DNA of 64,000 bases from the NCBI RefSeq assembly GCF_011043735.1, contig NZ_JAAKGV010000010.1, positions 1-64,000 of the forward strand. Reading direction: 5' to 3'. The notes beneath the pieces were generated by a model. That model saw only the letters and a program-made list of their open reading frames with translations. It did no database searches and was not told where the DNA came from. Below, piece by piece: positions 18,487-29,793 of the stretch. The position numbers and the translations under genes are program-made. How positions within the stretch are numbered: position 1 is the stretch's first letter; every line of letters starts with the position of its first letter. This DNA is from Methylobacterium sp. DB0501. Its GTDB lineage: Bacteria; Pseudomonadota; Alphaproteobacteria; Rhizobiales; Beijerinckiaceae.

Positions 18487-19592
18487 GGCTCCTCGTCGCG
18501 ACCGACGCCTGGCATCCGCAGGTCAACGGGGTCGTCCGCTCGCTGGAGCACATGGTCGCCGCGGGGCGCCGGGGCGGCCACGACCCGGTGATGCTGACGC
18601 CCCTCGACTTCGCCAGCGTGCCGCTGCCGGGCTATCCCGAGATCCGGCTGTCGCTGGTGACCGCCCGCGGCGTCGCGGCCCGGTTCCCGGCGCTCGATCC
18701 CACCCACGTCCATATCGCCACCGAGGGGCCGATCGGGCTCGCCACCCGCCGGGTCTGCCTGGCGCAGGGGCGCCCCTTCACCACCAGCTACCACACCCGC
18801 TTCCCCGAATACCTCGCCGCCCGCCTGCCGGTGCCGGAACGCTGGAGCTACGCTTGGCTGCGCCGCTTCCACGGCGCCGCGAGCGGGACGATGGTGAGCA
18901 CGCCCTCCCTGGAGCGCGACCTCGCCGCCCGCGGCTTTTCCCGGCTGATGCGCTGGACCCGCGGCGTCGATACCGACCTCTTCCGCCCCCGTGACGGCGA
19001 ACCGCTCCCTGCCGCGCTCGCCGGGCTGCCCCGCCCGTTCTTCCTGTTCGTCGGACGGCTCGCGGTGGAGAAGAACGTCGAGGCGTTCCTCCGTCTCGAC
19101 CTGCCCGGCACCAAGCTCGTCGTCGGCGACGGCCCGGACCGGGCGCGCCTCGCCGCCCTCGCTCCCGCAGCGCACTTCCTCGGCACGCTCACCGGGGAGG
19201 CCCTGGCCCGGGTCTACGCGGCGAGCGACGTTTTCGTCTTCCCGAGCCTGACCGACACCTTCGGCATCGTGCTGCTCGAGGCGCTGGCGAGTGGCCTGGC
19301 CGTCGCGGCCTATCCCGTGACCGGCCCCCTCGACGTGATCGGCGGCACGAGCGTCGGAATCCTCGATCACGACCTCGGCGCGGCCGCCCGCGCGGCGCTG
19401 GCGATCCCGCGCGAGGCCTGCCGCGCCGAGGCCCTGCGCTACACCTGGGCGGCGAGCGCCGACCAGTTCTACGGCAACATCGAGCGTGCGCATGCGGAGG
19501 GCGGGCCGGCACGGCGCGGGCGCCGGCTCGGCCTGCTGCGGGCGCTGCCGGGCGAGGCGGCGGCGCCGCTGCCGGGGGTGGGCGAGGGCTGA
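18483..19592 (+). CDS. Group 1 (GT4-like) glycosyltransferase
   Basis: 369 residues, GTG start overlapping the upstream stop (GTGA). N-terminal Rossmann domain begins VRLLVATDAWHPQVNGVVRS; the C-terminal domain has the acceptor/donor-site motifs GRLAVEKNVEAFL, VVGDGPDRARL and the EX7E-type FPSLTDTFGIVLLEALASG. This layout resembles lipid-linked mannosyl- or glucosyltransferases of the MgtA type. Translational coupling to a LpxH-like phosphoesterase suggests joint action on a membrane glycolipid; acceptor and sugar are unknown. Confidence 0.88.
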   Translation: MRLLVATDAWHPQVNGVVRSLEHMVAAGRRGGHDPVMLTPLDFASVPLPGYPEIRLSLVTARGVAARFPALDPTHVHIATEGPIGLATRRVCLAQGRPFTTSYHTRFPEYLAARLPVPERWSYAWLRRFHGAASGTMVSTPSLERDLAARGFSRLMRWTRGVDTDLFRPRDGEPLPAALAGLPRPFFLFVGRLAVEKNVEAFLRLDLPGTKLVVGDGPDRARLAALAPAAHFLGTLTGEALARVYAASDVFVFPSLTDTFGIVLLEALASGLAVAAYPVTGPLDVIGGTSVGILDHDLGAAARAALAIPREACRAEALRYTWAASADQFYGNIERAHAEGGPARRGRRLGLLRALPGEAAAPLPGVGEG

Positions 19593-19618
19593 ACGAGCCG
19601 CCCCTGGGCGCTTTGGCC

Positions 19619-20062
19619 TCAGGCGAACAGATCCACGACCTGGAACCCCCTCCCCGCCAGCCGCTCGCTCAGGATCCGCCGATGGCAGCGCTCCGGGTCA
19701 CGCTCGAAGCAGAGCAGGCAGGTCGGTCCCGCTTCCGCCAGCGCCGCCAGCTCGTCGAGAGCGGCTTGGCCTGCGCCGGTCTCCAGCACCTCCTCGCAGT
19801 AGATCCGCCGCATCAGTCCGGCATCGTGGGCGCGGGCCGCCTCGCGGCCGGCCTTCGGCGTGCCGAGGCTGCGCAGATGCGTGTAGCCGATGCCGGCCTC
19901 GATCAGGCCGGCGGCGAGCGCGCTCTTCGAGAAGCCGCGCTTGCGCGAGGCCGCCACCGCCCTCACATCGGCGAGCCTCGCCACGCCGGCATCGCGCAGG
20001 GCGGCGGTGAAGCGCTCGGTATCGGCGCCTTCGTACCCGATGGTAAACAGAACCTTGGCCAT
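19619..20062 (-). CDS. DUF488 domain protein
   Basis: 147 residues from ATG 20062 (MAKVLFTIGYEG, the standard DUF488 start). Family hallmarks are the N-terminal TIGYEG, the LADVRAVAASRKRGFSK segment, LGTPK, and the C-terminal CFERDPERCHRRILSERL with two cysteines. The biochemical function of DUF488 is not established. It is convergent with the glycosyltransferase gene, ending 27 bp from it. Confidence 0.9.
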   Translation of the reverse strand: MAKVLFTIGYEGADTERFTAALRDAGVARLADVRAVAASRKRGFSKSALAAGLIEAGIGYTHLRSLGTPKAGREAARAHDAGLMRRIYCEEVLETGAGQAALDELAALAEAGPTCLLCFERDPERCHRRILSERLAGRGFQVVDLFA

Positions 20063-20228
20063 GCGCCATCCCGACAAATCTCAAGCCTGGCCGAGGCTTA
20101 TGCCTGATGGCCGAGGTCCGGGCGAGGCTCGGAGAGGCTCTATGTGGCTTTCACGCCACGCGTTTCGGAATTCCATTCAGATCCCGTCAAGCTTCCATTA
20201 ACCGGCCCCACCGCATCGAATAGCCATA

Positions 20229-21119
20229 GTGTTCCGCGTCAAGTCAGGTCGCGCCCCGATGCCGATGGAGTCGATGATCCCCTCCGCCCCGTGGTCCTCC
20301 ATCGCGTCGCATGGCCTTCGCTGGGGCAAGCGCGTGCTGGCGGCGGCGAGCCTCGCCGCGCTCGCGGCCTGCGCCGGCGCCGATTTCTATCCGACCAAGG
20401 GCGACGTGAAGCCCCATCCGGGCGTCGCCCGGGCCAAGAACCACCCGATCCAGGGCATCGACGTCTCGAAGTGGCAGGGTCCGATCGACTGGACCTCGGT
20501 CAAGGGCGCCGGCACCCAGTTCGCCTACATCAAGGCGACCGAGGGCGGCGACCACGTCGACGAGCGCTTCCGCGAGAACTGGGACGGCGCCGGCCGGGCC
20601 GGGGTGCCGAGGGGCGCCTACCACTTCGTGTTCTGGTGCCGCTCGGCCAAGGACCAGATGGACTGGTTCAAGCGCAACGTCCCCAACGACCCGACCGCCC
20701 TCCCCCCGGTCCTCGACGTCGAGTGGAACGGCCATTCGCAGCTCTGCCCGAAGAAGCTGCCGAAGGCCCAGGCCCTCGCCATGACCGAGTACATGCTGCG
20801 GGAGATGGAGATCTATACCGGCAAGCGGCCGATCATCTATACCGACATCACCTTCCATAAGGACGTGCTGGAAGGCGAGCTGCCGGATTACCCGCATTGG
20901 GTCCGCTCCACCGCCGCCGAGCCCGAGCAGCGCTACGCCAACCGCGACTGGATGCTGTGGCAGTTCACCTCGACCGGGCGGGTGCCGGGCGTGCGCGGCG
21001 ACGTCGACCGCAACGCCTTCTACGGCACCAAGGCCGAATGGGCTTCGTTCCTGGCGACCGACTGCGACCCGCGGCATCACCGCCGGCTCTCTGAGGCCGG
21101 ATTGTGCACGGACAAGTGA
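20229..21119 (+). CDS. GH25 muramidase-type lipoprotein
   Basis: Up to 296 residues from GTG 20229; internal ATGs at 20259, 20265 and 20274 are alternatives, the last preceded by GGAG. A signal ends in the lipobox LAAC, so the protein is probably lipid-anchored. The GH25 (Chalaropsis-type lysozyme) fold is clear: GIDVSKWQGPIDW, FAYIKATEGGDH, GAYHFVFW, the catalytic pair in PVLDVEWNG, and WMLWQFTS near the end. It would cleave the beta-1,4 bond of peptidoglycan in the periplasm. A terminator follows about 20 bp after the stop. Confidence 0.9.
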   Translation: MFRVKSGRAPMPMESMIPSAPWSSIASHGLRWGKRVLAAASLAALAACAGADFYPTKGDVKPHPGVARAKNHPIQGIDVSKWQGPIDWTSVKGAGTQFAYIKATEGGDHVDERFRENWDGAGRAGVPRGAYHFVFWCRSAKDQMDWFKRNVPNDPTALPPVLDVEWNGHSQLCPKKLPKAQALAMTEYMLREMEIYTGKRPIIYTDITFHKDVLEGELPDYPHWVRSTAAEPEQRYANRDWMLWQFTSTGRVPGVRGDVDRNAFYGTKAEWASFLATDCDPRHHRRLSEAGLCTDK

Positions 21120-21140
21120 CGCAGGATTGAAGAAGACGAA

Positions 21141-21176
21141 GAAGCCCGGCCCGCGACAAGCGGCCGGGCTTCTGTT
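21141..21176 (+). terminator. Rho-independent terminator after the GH25 gene
   Basis: An 11-bp stem (21141-21151 with 21162-21172), loop of about 10 nt and a short T-containing tail (TGTTCTAT). The T tract is interrupted. Confidence 0.7.
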
Positions 21177-21214
21177 CTATGTTCCGAAAACTCTGGCAAG
21201 CAGACCGACATCCT

Positions 21215-21365
21215 CGTGTCGTCCCGGGGCGGGGCTTGCCGAGAACCCGGGATCCATAACCGCCGGCAGTGCAGGATCTGGCGGTACACGCTCCGCATGA
21301 TCCCGGATCGCCAGCGTTCATGGATCCCGGGTTCCGCTTTCGCGGCCCCGGGACGACGCAGAGTG
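21215..21365. repeat. Nested palindromic intergenic repeat, copy A
   Basis: Ends are inverted: the left arm runs from GTCGTCCCGGGGC to ACCCGGGATCCAT, the right arm from ATGGATCCCGGG to CCCCGGGACGAC. Each arm itself contains CCCGGG sub-palindromes. It lies between the GH25 terminator and the acdS stop. Copies B (31265-31410) and C (36916-37062) share the arms but differ in the centre. Confidence 0.85.
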
Positions 21366-21419
21366 TGGAAGGGGCCGCGGTCTGTTCGACGAACAATCGT
21401 CCAACATGCCCCTCCCCCC

Positions 21420-22442
21420 TTAGCCGTTGCGGAACGTGTAGCTGTAGCCGTTCAGCGCCGGCGCGCCGCCGAGATGGGCGTAGAGGACCTTCGAGCCCTT
21501 CGGGAAGAAGCCCTTCTGCACGAGGTCGATCATCCCCTGCATCGACTTGCCCTCGTAGACCGGGTCGGTGATCATCGCCTCGAGCCGGGCCGCGAGGCGG
21601 ATCGCCTCCACCGTCTCCTTCGAGGGCACGCCGTAGACCGGGTAGGCGTAGTCTTCCTTCAGCACCACGTCGTCGGCGACGATCTCGCCGGCCCCCACCA
21701 GGGCGGCGGTGTTCCGCGCGATCTCGAGCACCTGCGCCTTGGTCTGGGCCGGGGTGCAGGAGGCGTCGATGCCGATGACGTTGCGGGCCCGGCCGTCGGG
21801 CTTGAAGCCGACCAGCATGCCGGCATGGGTCGAGCCGGTGACGGTGCAGACCACGATGTAGTCGAAGTGGAGGCCCATCTCGGCCTCCTGGCGACGCACC
21901 TCCTCGGCGAAGCCGACATAGCCGAGACCGCCGAACTTGTGCACCGAGGCGCCGGCCGGGATCGCATAGGGCTTGCCGCCCTTGGCCTTCACGTCCTCGA
22001 TCGCCTGCTTCCAGCTGTCGCGGATGCCGATGTCGAAGCCCTCGTCCACCAGCTGCGATTCGGCGCCCATGATCCGCGTCAGCATGATGTTGCCGACCCG
22101 GTCGTAGACCGCATCCTCGTGCGGCACCCAGGCTTCCTGGATCACCCGGCACTTCATGCCGATCTTGGCCGCCACCGCCGCCACCATGCGGGTATGGTTC
22201 GACTGCACGCCGCCGATCGACACCAGGGTGTCGGCCCCCGAGGCGATCGCGTCCGGCACGATGTATTCGAGCTTGCGCAGCTTGTTGCCGCCATAGGCGA
22301 GGCCCGAATTGCAGTCGTCGCGCTTGGCGTAGATCTGCACGTCGCCGCCGAGATGCGCGGTCAGCCGCGGCAGGTGCTCGATCGGGGTCGGGCCGAAGGT
22401 CAGGGGGTAGCGCTCGAACTGCGACAGCATCGAAGGAATCAT
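21420..22442 (-). CDS. acdS: 1-aminocyclopropane-1-carboxylate deaminase
   Basis: 340 residues from ATG 22442 (ATG 22430 is an alternative giving 336). The PLP-dependent fold is full length: [17 protein letters not shown] with the PLP lysine, [24 protein letters not shown]. The [12 protein letters not shown] segment keeps the Tyr-Glu pair, and [14 protein letters not shown] keeps the Leu that separates ACC deaminases from D-cysteine desulfhydrases. The enzyme breaks the plant ethylene precursor ACC to 2-oxobutanoate and ammonia, typical of plant-associated bacteria. A divergent Lrp-type gene matches the usual acdR-acdS layout. Confidence 0.95.
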   Translation of the reverse strand: MIPSMLSQFERYPLTFGPTPIEHLPRLTAHLGGDVQIYAKRDDCNSGLAYGGNKLRKLEYIVPDAIASGADTLVSIGGVQSNHTRMVAAVAAKIGMKCRVIQEAWVPHEDAVYDRVGNIMLTRIMGAESQLVDEGFDIGIRDSWKQAIEDVKAKGGKPYAIPAGASVHKFGGLGYVGFAEEVRRQEAEMGLHFDYIVVCTVTGSTHAGMLVGFKPDGRARNVIGIDASCTPAQTKAQVLEIARNTAALVGAGEIVADDVVLKEDYAYPVYGVPSKETVEAIRLAARLEAMITDPVYEGKSMQGMIDLVQKGFFPKGSKVLYAHLGGAPALNGYSYTFRNG

Positions 22443-22596
22443 CGCCGGAATCCCGCGTGAAAGACCGTTCCAGGCTAGCAAGCTCGCGACGAAAGGTGCT
22501 CTCGAATTTGTGCGATGTTTGATGCGAGAGGGCGCCGTCATCACGGCATGGTGCTAAGATCCGTCACAAGCGACCACCATCGTGGAAGGATCTTTC
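22443..22596. promoter_or_regulatory. Divergent acdS/acdR control region
   Basis: This 154-bp gap must hold the promoters of both divergent genes, and in known systems the AcdR-type regulator binds here. It is locally less GC-rich. I cannot identify a specific operator from sequence alone. The 3' end carries GGAAGGA, the ribosome binding site of acdR. Confidence 0.5.
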
Positions 22597-23061
22597 ATGC
22601 CCGCCGGGCTCGACCGCATCGACCTGAAAATTCTCCGGCTCCTGCAAGGGGATGGCCGGATCGGCAATGCGGAGCTGGCCAAGCGCGTCAATACCAGCCC
22701 GGCGACCTGCCACCGCCGCACCCAGCGGCTGTTCGACGAAGGGTATCTCCGCGGCGTGCGCGGCGTGGTGGCGCCGGACAAGGTCGGGCGCGGCTCGCTG
22801 GTCCTGGTCGGCGTGGTGCTCGACCGCTCGACGCCGGAGAGCTTCTCCGCCTTCGAGGCGGCGGCGCTCGCCATGCCGATGCTGCTCGACTGCCACCTCG
22901 TCGCCGGCGACTTCGACTACATTCTCAAGATCCGCGTCTCGGACATGGCCGACTTCAACCGCATGCACAGCGAGATCCTGATCGCCCTGCCGGGGGTGCG
23001 CCAGACCCGGACCTTCTTCGTCATGAAGGAGGTGATCGACAACGCACCGCTCAGCTTGTGA
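22597..23061 (+). CDS. acdR: Lrp/AsnC-family regulator (AcdR-like)
   Basis: 154 residues from ATG 22597, preceded by GGAAGGA six bases upstream. The N-terminal winged helix begins LDRIDLKILRLLQGDGRIGN and continues AELAKRVNTSPATCHRR. The C-terminal RAM-type ligand domain contains HLVAGDFDYILKI and ends with the usual TFFVMKEV strand. Its position divergent from acdS indicates it is the ACC-responsive activator AcdR; the assignment to this role is by context. Confidence 0.88.
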   Translation: MPAGLDRIDLKILRLLQGDGRIGNAELAKRVNTSPATCHRRTQRLFDEGYLRGVRGVVAPDKVGRGSLVLVGVVLDRSTPESFSAFEAAALAMPMLLDCHLVAGDFDYILKIRVSDMADFNRMHSEILIALPGVRQTRTFFVMKEVIDNAPLSL

Positions 23062-23278
23062 GATCGCGGCGGTTGCCGGTGTACGCAGTTTGTTCTAGTC
23101 ATCCTTCGAGACTTTCCGGAGCCCAGGCCCGGGAGCCCGGTCTGGTTATCCGTACGATTGGCCCCATCTGGTCCTCCATACGGTCGACAGGGTTCTCGGC
23201 ATCGCGGGCTCCCGGCCGGTCACCGGTCCCACCAAGCCTGGCGGCGCCTTTTTCGGCGGCGGCCCGGAGCCTTCCTGC

Positions 23279-26278
<3,000 letters not shown>

Positions 26279-26643
26279 TTTTCATCGCGAAACGCCGGCC
26301 AAAACCCCCGCGAAGCTTGACCGCACGACGGCAAAAGCCGCTTGTGCGGTGCATCAAGCCGGCTTTTATCGGCATTTTTGCGAGCTGTACCACCAAAGTA
26401 CAAAGCGGCGTCCGCGTGACGAAAATGCGTCATTTGCGCAACGCCCGTGCATGGTCTGCCGTCCGGCTGAGCAAAGCGCTGGCAATCCGGCCGCGTTTGG
26501 AAGACCATCCTCCCTGTTCAGACTGTGTCGTCGGGCGGGGGCCAGGCGCGTTCCAGTCCGGTCGCCGCGCACGACGACGGCGCGCCGACCGGGCCGCCGA
26601 ATGTGCGCAATCCTGCCCTGGGTACGCTAGGGAAGGAAATCTC
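26279..26643. other. 365-bp gap between uvrA and the next gene
   Basis: No gene seen. It holds an interrupted hairpin (26321-26349: CCGCAC...GTGCGG outside, CGGC/GCCG inside an AAAA loop) without a T tract, and a small TGACG/CGTCA inverted repeat near 26417. It is noticeably less GC-rich than the surrounding coding DNA and likely contains the promoter of the outer-membrane protein gene. Confidence 0.5.
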
Positions 26644-27648
26644 ATGGGCAAGTATTGGCTGGCCGCGGGGGCGGCTGCCCTGTCGCTGTGCGCATCCGCG
26701 ACAGCGTCGTATGCACAGACCACGACGGTTCCGGGCGAGCAGGTCGGTCTCGCGATCGGCGCGCCGCTGCCGGAAGGCATCTACGCGATCAACACCTTCA
26801 CCTATCGCAGCCCCGACGGCCCGAATCTCACCTCGACCGACACCGCGGTCAACGTCCCGGTCCTGGTCTGGTCGACCCCGTGGAAGGTGCTAGGCGCCCG
26901 CATTGAGGCGGTGGTCGCCCCGCCGACCGTGTTCACCTTCTCCCGCGCCCCCGGCGGCCGCGATACCAGCATCAATGTCGGCACCTTCGTCGGCGGCATC
27001 TTCGCCTGGGATCTCGGCAACAATGTCGGCGTCAGCTACCTGGCCGGCGTCTATCTCAACGAGCTGAATGCCGGCCGCGGCGGCGGCTTGCCGATCCTGG
27101 CTTCGAACACCTACCGCCAGGGCTTCGGCATCAGCTATACCGGCGACGGCTGGAACATCACCGCCAACCTCACCTACAACTTCTATGACACGCCGGCCCG
27201 TTTCGCCGGCCGCAACGGCATCCCGGGCTTCTACGGCAGCCAGTTCCCGACCGACGCCCTCAATCTCGACCTGACCGCGACCAAGAAGTTCGGCAAGTTC
27301 GAGATCGGCGCCATCGGCTACGGCACCGCCAACCTGCCGAACCGCAGCCAGCTCGCCTTCGGCGCGCCCTGCAACGGCAACTTCACCTCCTGCGGCACGG
27401 TGGTGGGCGGCGGCGGCGGGCGCTTCGCCCTCGGCGGCCTCGTCGGCTACGATTTCGGCAAGTTCTCGGTCCAGGCCTGGGTCGCCCGCGACGTCGCCAC
27501 CTCGGCCCGCCAGATCTCGCCGGTCACCGGCCTGGCGACCAACCGCGAGGCCTACTCGACCGAGGGCTGGTTCCGCGTCATCGCCCCGCTCTACACCGTC
27601 GCGGCGGCACCCGAGCCGGTTCCGGTTCCCCTCGTGCGCAAGTACTGA
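26644..27648 (+). CDS. Outer-membrane beta-barrel protein, phenol MetA-pathway-like family
   Basis: 334 residues from ATG 26644 (AAGGAAATCTC upstream). A signal peptide ends near TASYAQ (residue ~25). The rest alternates hydrophobic and polar residues with many Gly/Asn/Tyr turns, such as GISYTGDGWNITANLTYNFY and KKFGKFEIGAIGYG, typical of an antiparallel barrel of the Phenol_MetA_deg (PF13557) type. Members are found next to degradation pathways or alone; the substrate is unknown. The gene ends in its own terminator and looks monocistronic. Confidence 0.75.
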   Translation: MGKYWLAAGAAALSLCASATASYAQTTTVPGEQVGLAIGAPLPEGIYAINTFTYRSPDGPNLTSTDTAVNVPVLVWSTPWKVLGARIEAVVAPPTVFTFSRAPGGRDTSINVGTFVGGIFAWDLGNNVGVSYLAGVYLNELNAGRGGGLPILASNTYRQGFGISYTGDGWNITANLTYNFYDTPARFAGRNGIPGFYGSQFPTDALNLDLTATKKFGKFEIGAIGYGTANLPNRSQLAFGAPCNGNFTSCGTVVGGGGGRFALGGLVGYDFGKFSVQAWVARDVATSARQISPVTGLATNREAYSTEGWFRVIAPLYTVAAAPEPVPVPLVRKY

Positions 27649-27679
27649 GCGCACGGCACTTTTCGAGACCTGACCCCTC

Positions 27680-27712
27680 GCGCCCGGCTCCTCGAGTCGG
27701 GCGCTTTTGTTT
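27680..27712 (+). terminator. Rho-independent terminator
   Basis: Outer stem GCGCCCG (27680-27686) with CGGGCGC (27698-27704), extended by GCTC/GAGT including one G-T pair, 3-nt loop, then TTTTGTTT. It lies 32 bp after the barrel-protein stop. Confidence 0.85.
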
Positions 27713-27865
27713 GCCGGTCGGGTCGGTTTGCAACGATCGCTCGGCCTCGGGCCGCCGCGCCTGTCGGGCCCGCCTCAGCGACCTATAACGGAGCGAGCGG
27801 GCGGGGCCGACGACCCCGCCGGACGAGACGAGGCACGGGGCGCGCAGCCCCGGCAGGAGACCATC

Positions 27866-28837
27866 ATGGCGGCGCCCGGCGACTGGAAGATCCCCTCTGC
27901 GGTGCAGCCCCGCCCGACCGCCTATTCCTACGACCTCGACCAGACGCTGACCGCGGTGGTCGCCCTGTCGTCGCGGGTGCCCGACGGCGCCTACACCGCC
28001 GAGATCCTCGGGACCGAGCGGGCCGGCAACGGCGTCGTCATCGGTGAGGACGGGCTGGTCCTCACCATCGGCTACCTCATCACCGAGGCCGAGAGCGTCT
28101 GGCTCACCGCCCATGACGGGCGCACCGTGCAGGGCCATGTCGTCGGCTACGACGCCGCCACCGGCTTCGGGCTGGTCCAGGCGCTCGGCCGCCTCGACCT
28201 GCCGCACCTGCCCCTGGGCAGCGCCGACGGCTTGCGGGTCGGCGACCGGCTGGTCATGGCGGGCGCCGGCGGCCGCTCCCGCGCCGTCGCCGCCGAGGTG
28301 GTGGCCCGTCAGGAATTCGCCGGCTACTGGGAATACCTCCTCGACGACGCGATCTTCACCGCGCCGTCGCACCCGCATTGGGGCGGCGCGGCCCTGATCG
28401 GCCCGGCCGGCGAACTCACCGGCATCGGCTCGCTGCAATTGCAGCAGGGCGGGCGCGACAACCGCCCCATCAACATGGCGGTGCCGATCGACCTTCTGAA
28501 GCCGATCCTCCACGACCTGACCACCCTCGGGCGGGTGGCGGGCCCGCCCCGGCCCTGGCTCGGCCTCTACGCCACCGAGATGGACGACCAGGTGGTGGTG
28601 ATGGGGCTCTCGCCCCGCTCCCCGGCCGAGATCGCCGACCTGCGCGCCGGCGACATCCTGATGGCGGTGGGCGAGACCGAGGTCGGCGACCTCGCCGGCT
28701 TCCTGCGCGCCGTCTGGGCGCTGGGACCGGCCGGCGTCACCGTGCCGTTGACCGTGCACCGCGACGGGCGGACCCTGAGCATCCCGGTGGTCTCGGCGGA
28801 CCGGTCGCGGTTCCTGGTGGCGCCGCGGCTGCACTGA
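27866..28837 (+). CDS. HtrA-like protein with PDZ domain, catalytic triad lost
   Basis: 323 residues from ATG 27866 (CAGGAGACCATC upstream), without a signal peptide. Residues ~45-225 follow the S1C/HtrA template: GNGVVIGEDGLVLT, LPLGSADGLRVGDRLVMAGAGG, and a closing INMAVPIDLL. Residues ~235-323 are a PDZ domain (WLGLYATE, GLSPRSPAEIADLRAGDILM). The three catalytic positions are changed: His of TNNHVV aligns to Tyr in TIGYLI, Asp of TDLAV to Gly in TGFGLV, and Ser of GNSGG to Trp in PHWGG. It therefore looks like a non-proteolytic, perhaps scaffold or binding, homologue. Monocistronic. Confidence 0.85.
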   Translation: MAAPGDWKIPSAVQPRPTAYSYDLDQTLTAVVALSSRVPDGAYTAEILGTERAGNGVVIGEDGLVLTIGYLITEAESVWLTAHDGRTVQGHVVGYDAATGFGLVQALGRLDLPHLPLGSADGLRVGDRLVMAGAGGRSRAVAAEVVARQEFAGYWEYLLDDAIFTAPSHPHWGGAALIGPAGELTGIGSLQLQQGGRDNRPINMAVPIDLLKPILHDLTTLGRVAGPPRPWLGLYATEMDDQVVVMGLSPRSPAEIADLRAGDILMAVGETEVGDLAGFLRAVWALGPAGVTVPLTVHRDGRTLSIPVVSADRSRFLVAPRLH

Positions 28838-29470
28838 GGGGCGGCCCGCAGGCCTGCGCGGCGGGCATCCCTTCGCTCACGGTCGGCCTCCCACCTTCGC
28901 CCGCGGGCTCGCCGCACCGGCAACAAGGTCGTCGCGGCCTCTCCCCTCCGGCGGGAAGAGGGGATTTTCCGCGCTTCGATCGTCCCCGCACAGCCCAGTC
29001 TCCGGCTCGGCAAGGTCCAGACCCGTTCGTCGCGCCGATGCCTCCCACGGCCGTCCCGCGCCCCGCACCACGAAGGCCATTCCATCGTGAGGCCTCCCGG
29101 GCGCCCGTCGGCCGGCGCCGAACCCGCTTCTCACCGCATTGCACACTGAGTCGCCACCGGCTGCCGCATCCTTGCGCTCACCCCTTCGGCGCACGCCCCG
29201 GCCCCCTCCGGCAGCGCTACCGTTCGCGTGTGCAGCATAGTGCCTAAAGGCCCGGAATTCCTGCGATTCATGCGCCAGAGTGCTGCCAAATCGGCGGGCA
29301 CAGGGGTTTCTTGACGATTCCCTGCGCGCTGCATGTGAATCGTGCATGGCTGGCTTACGCGACCTCGTCTCCCTCAGAGGCAGGCAGTTCCCATATGGTG
29401 CGTTGCAACAGAGACAGGCAGCCGGTGCCGAAACGGTTCGCACCGCCTGCCCGTCCAGAGGTCAAATCCG
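28838..29470. other. 633-bp gap with hairpin and promoter
   Basis: No convincing gene seen; several open frames on both strands lack ribosome binding sites and family features. A 6-bp stem (28942-28947 with 28959-28964) followed by TTTT could terminate the upstream gene. The right end holds the promoter and leader of the DUF1127 gene. Confidence 0.5.
29311..29339 (+). promoter_or_regulatory. Candidate sigma-70 promoter of the DUF1127 gene
   Basis: TTGACG (29311-29316), 17-bp spacer, TGTGAA (29334-29339). It would give a leader of about 125 nt before the DUF1127 start codon. Confidence 0.45.
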
Positions 29471-29620
29471 ATGTTCGTCTCCCTCCTCCTCAGCAAGATC
29501 CGCTCCTACCTCCGCTACCGTGAGACCGTGCACGAGCTGTCGCGTCTGTCCGACCGCGAGCTCGACGATCTTGGCATCAGCCGCTTCGAGATCCAGGGCA
29601 TCGCCCGCTCGGTCGCGTAA
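29471..29620 (+). CDS. DUF1127 (YjiS-like) micro-protein
   Basis: 49 residues from ATG 29471, with GAGG about 9 bp upstream. The pattern is that of DUF1127: a short basic N-terminus ([16 protein letters not shown]), then [20 protein letters not shown] and a short tail. Small alphaproteobacterial members of this family have been linked to RNA-related and phosphate or carbon adaptation roles. It is expressed on its own, with a candidate promoter and a long untranslated leader. Confidence 0.85.
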   Translation: MFVSLLLSKIRSYLRYRETVHELSRLSDRELDDLGISRFEIQGIARSVA

Positions 29621-29793
29621 GCGCCAACCAGCGTACCCAGTACCCGCGTACCGAGTATCCAAGTCGATCGAAGGCCGCCCCGGCCGTTAATCGTCTCGCG
29701 CGCCCGCCCCTTCCGGCGGGCGTTCGCTCGTCTGCACCACCGCATCGCCACCATGGTGTTGCATCGGCGGTGCCCGATCCGATATGCCGCGTC

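Noticed and set aside
23062..23278. LexA box (GTTC-N7-GTTC) before uvrA
   Set aside because: Only a single GTTC with a poor second half (near 23092) was found; not a convincing match.
28838..29300. Several open frames on both strands in the gap after the HtrA-like gene
   Set aside because: No ribosome binding sites, no recognisable domains, and mutual overlap in all frames.
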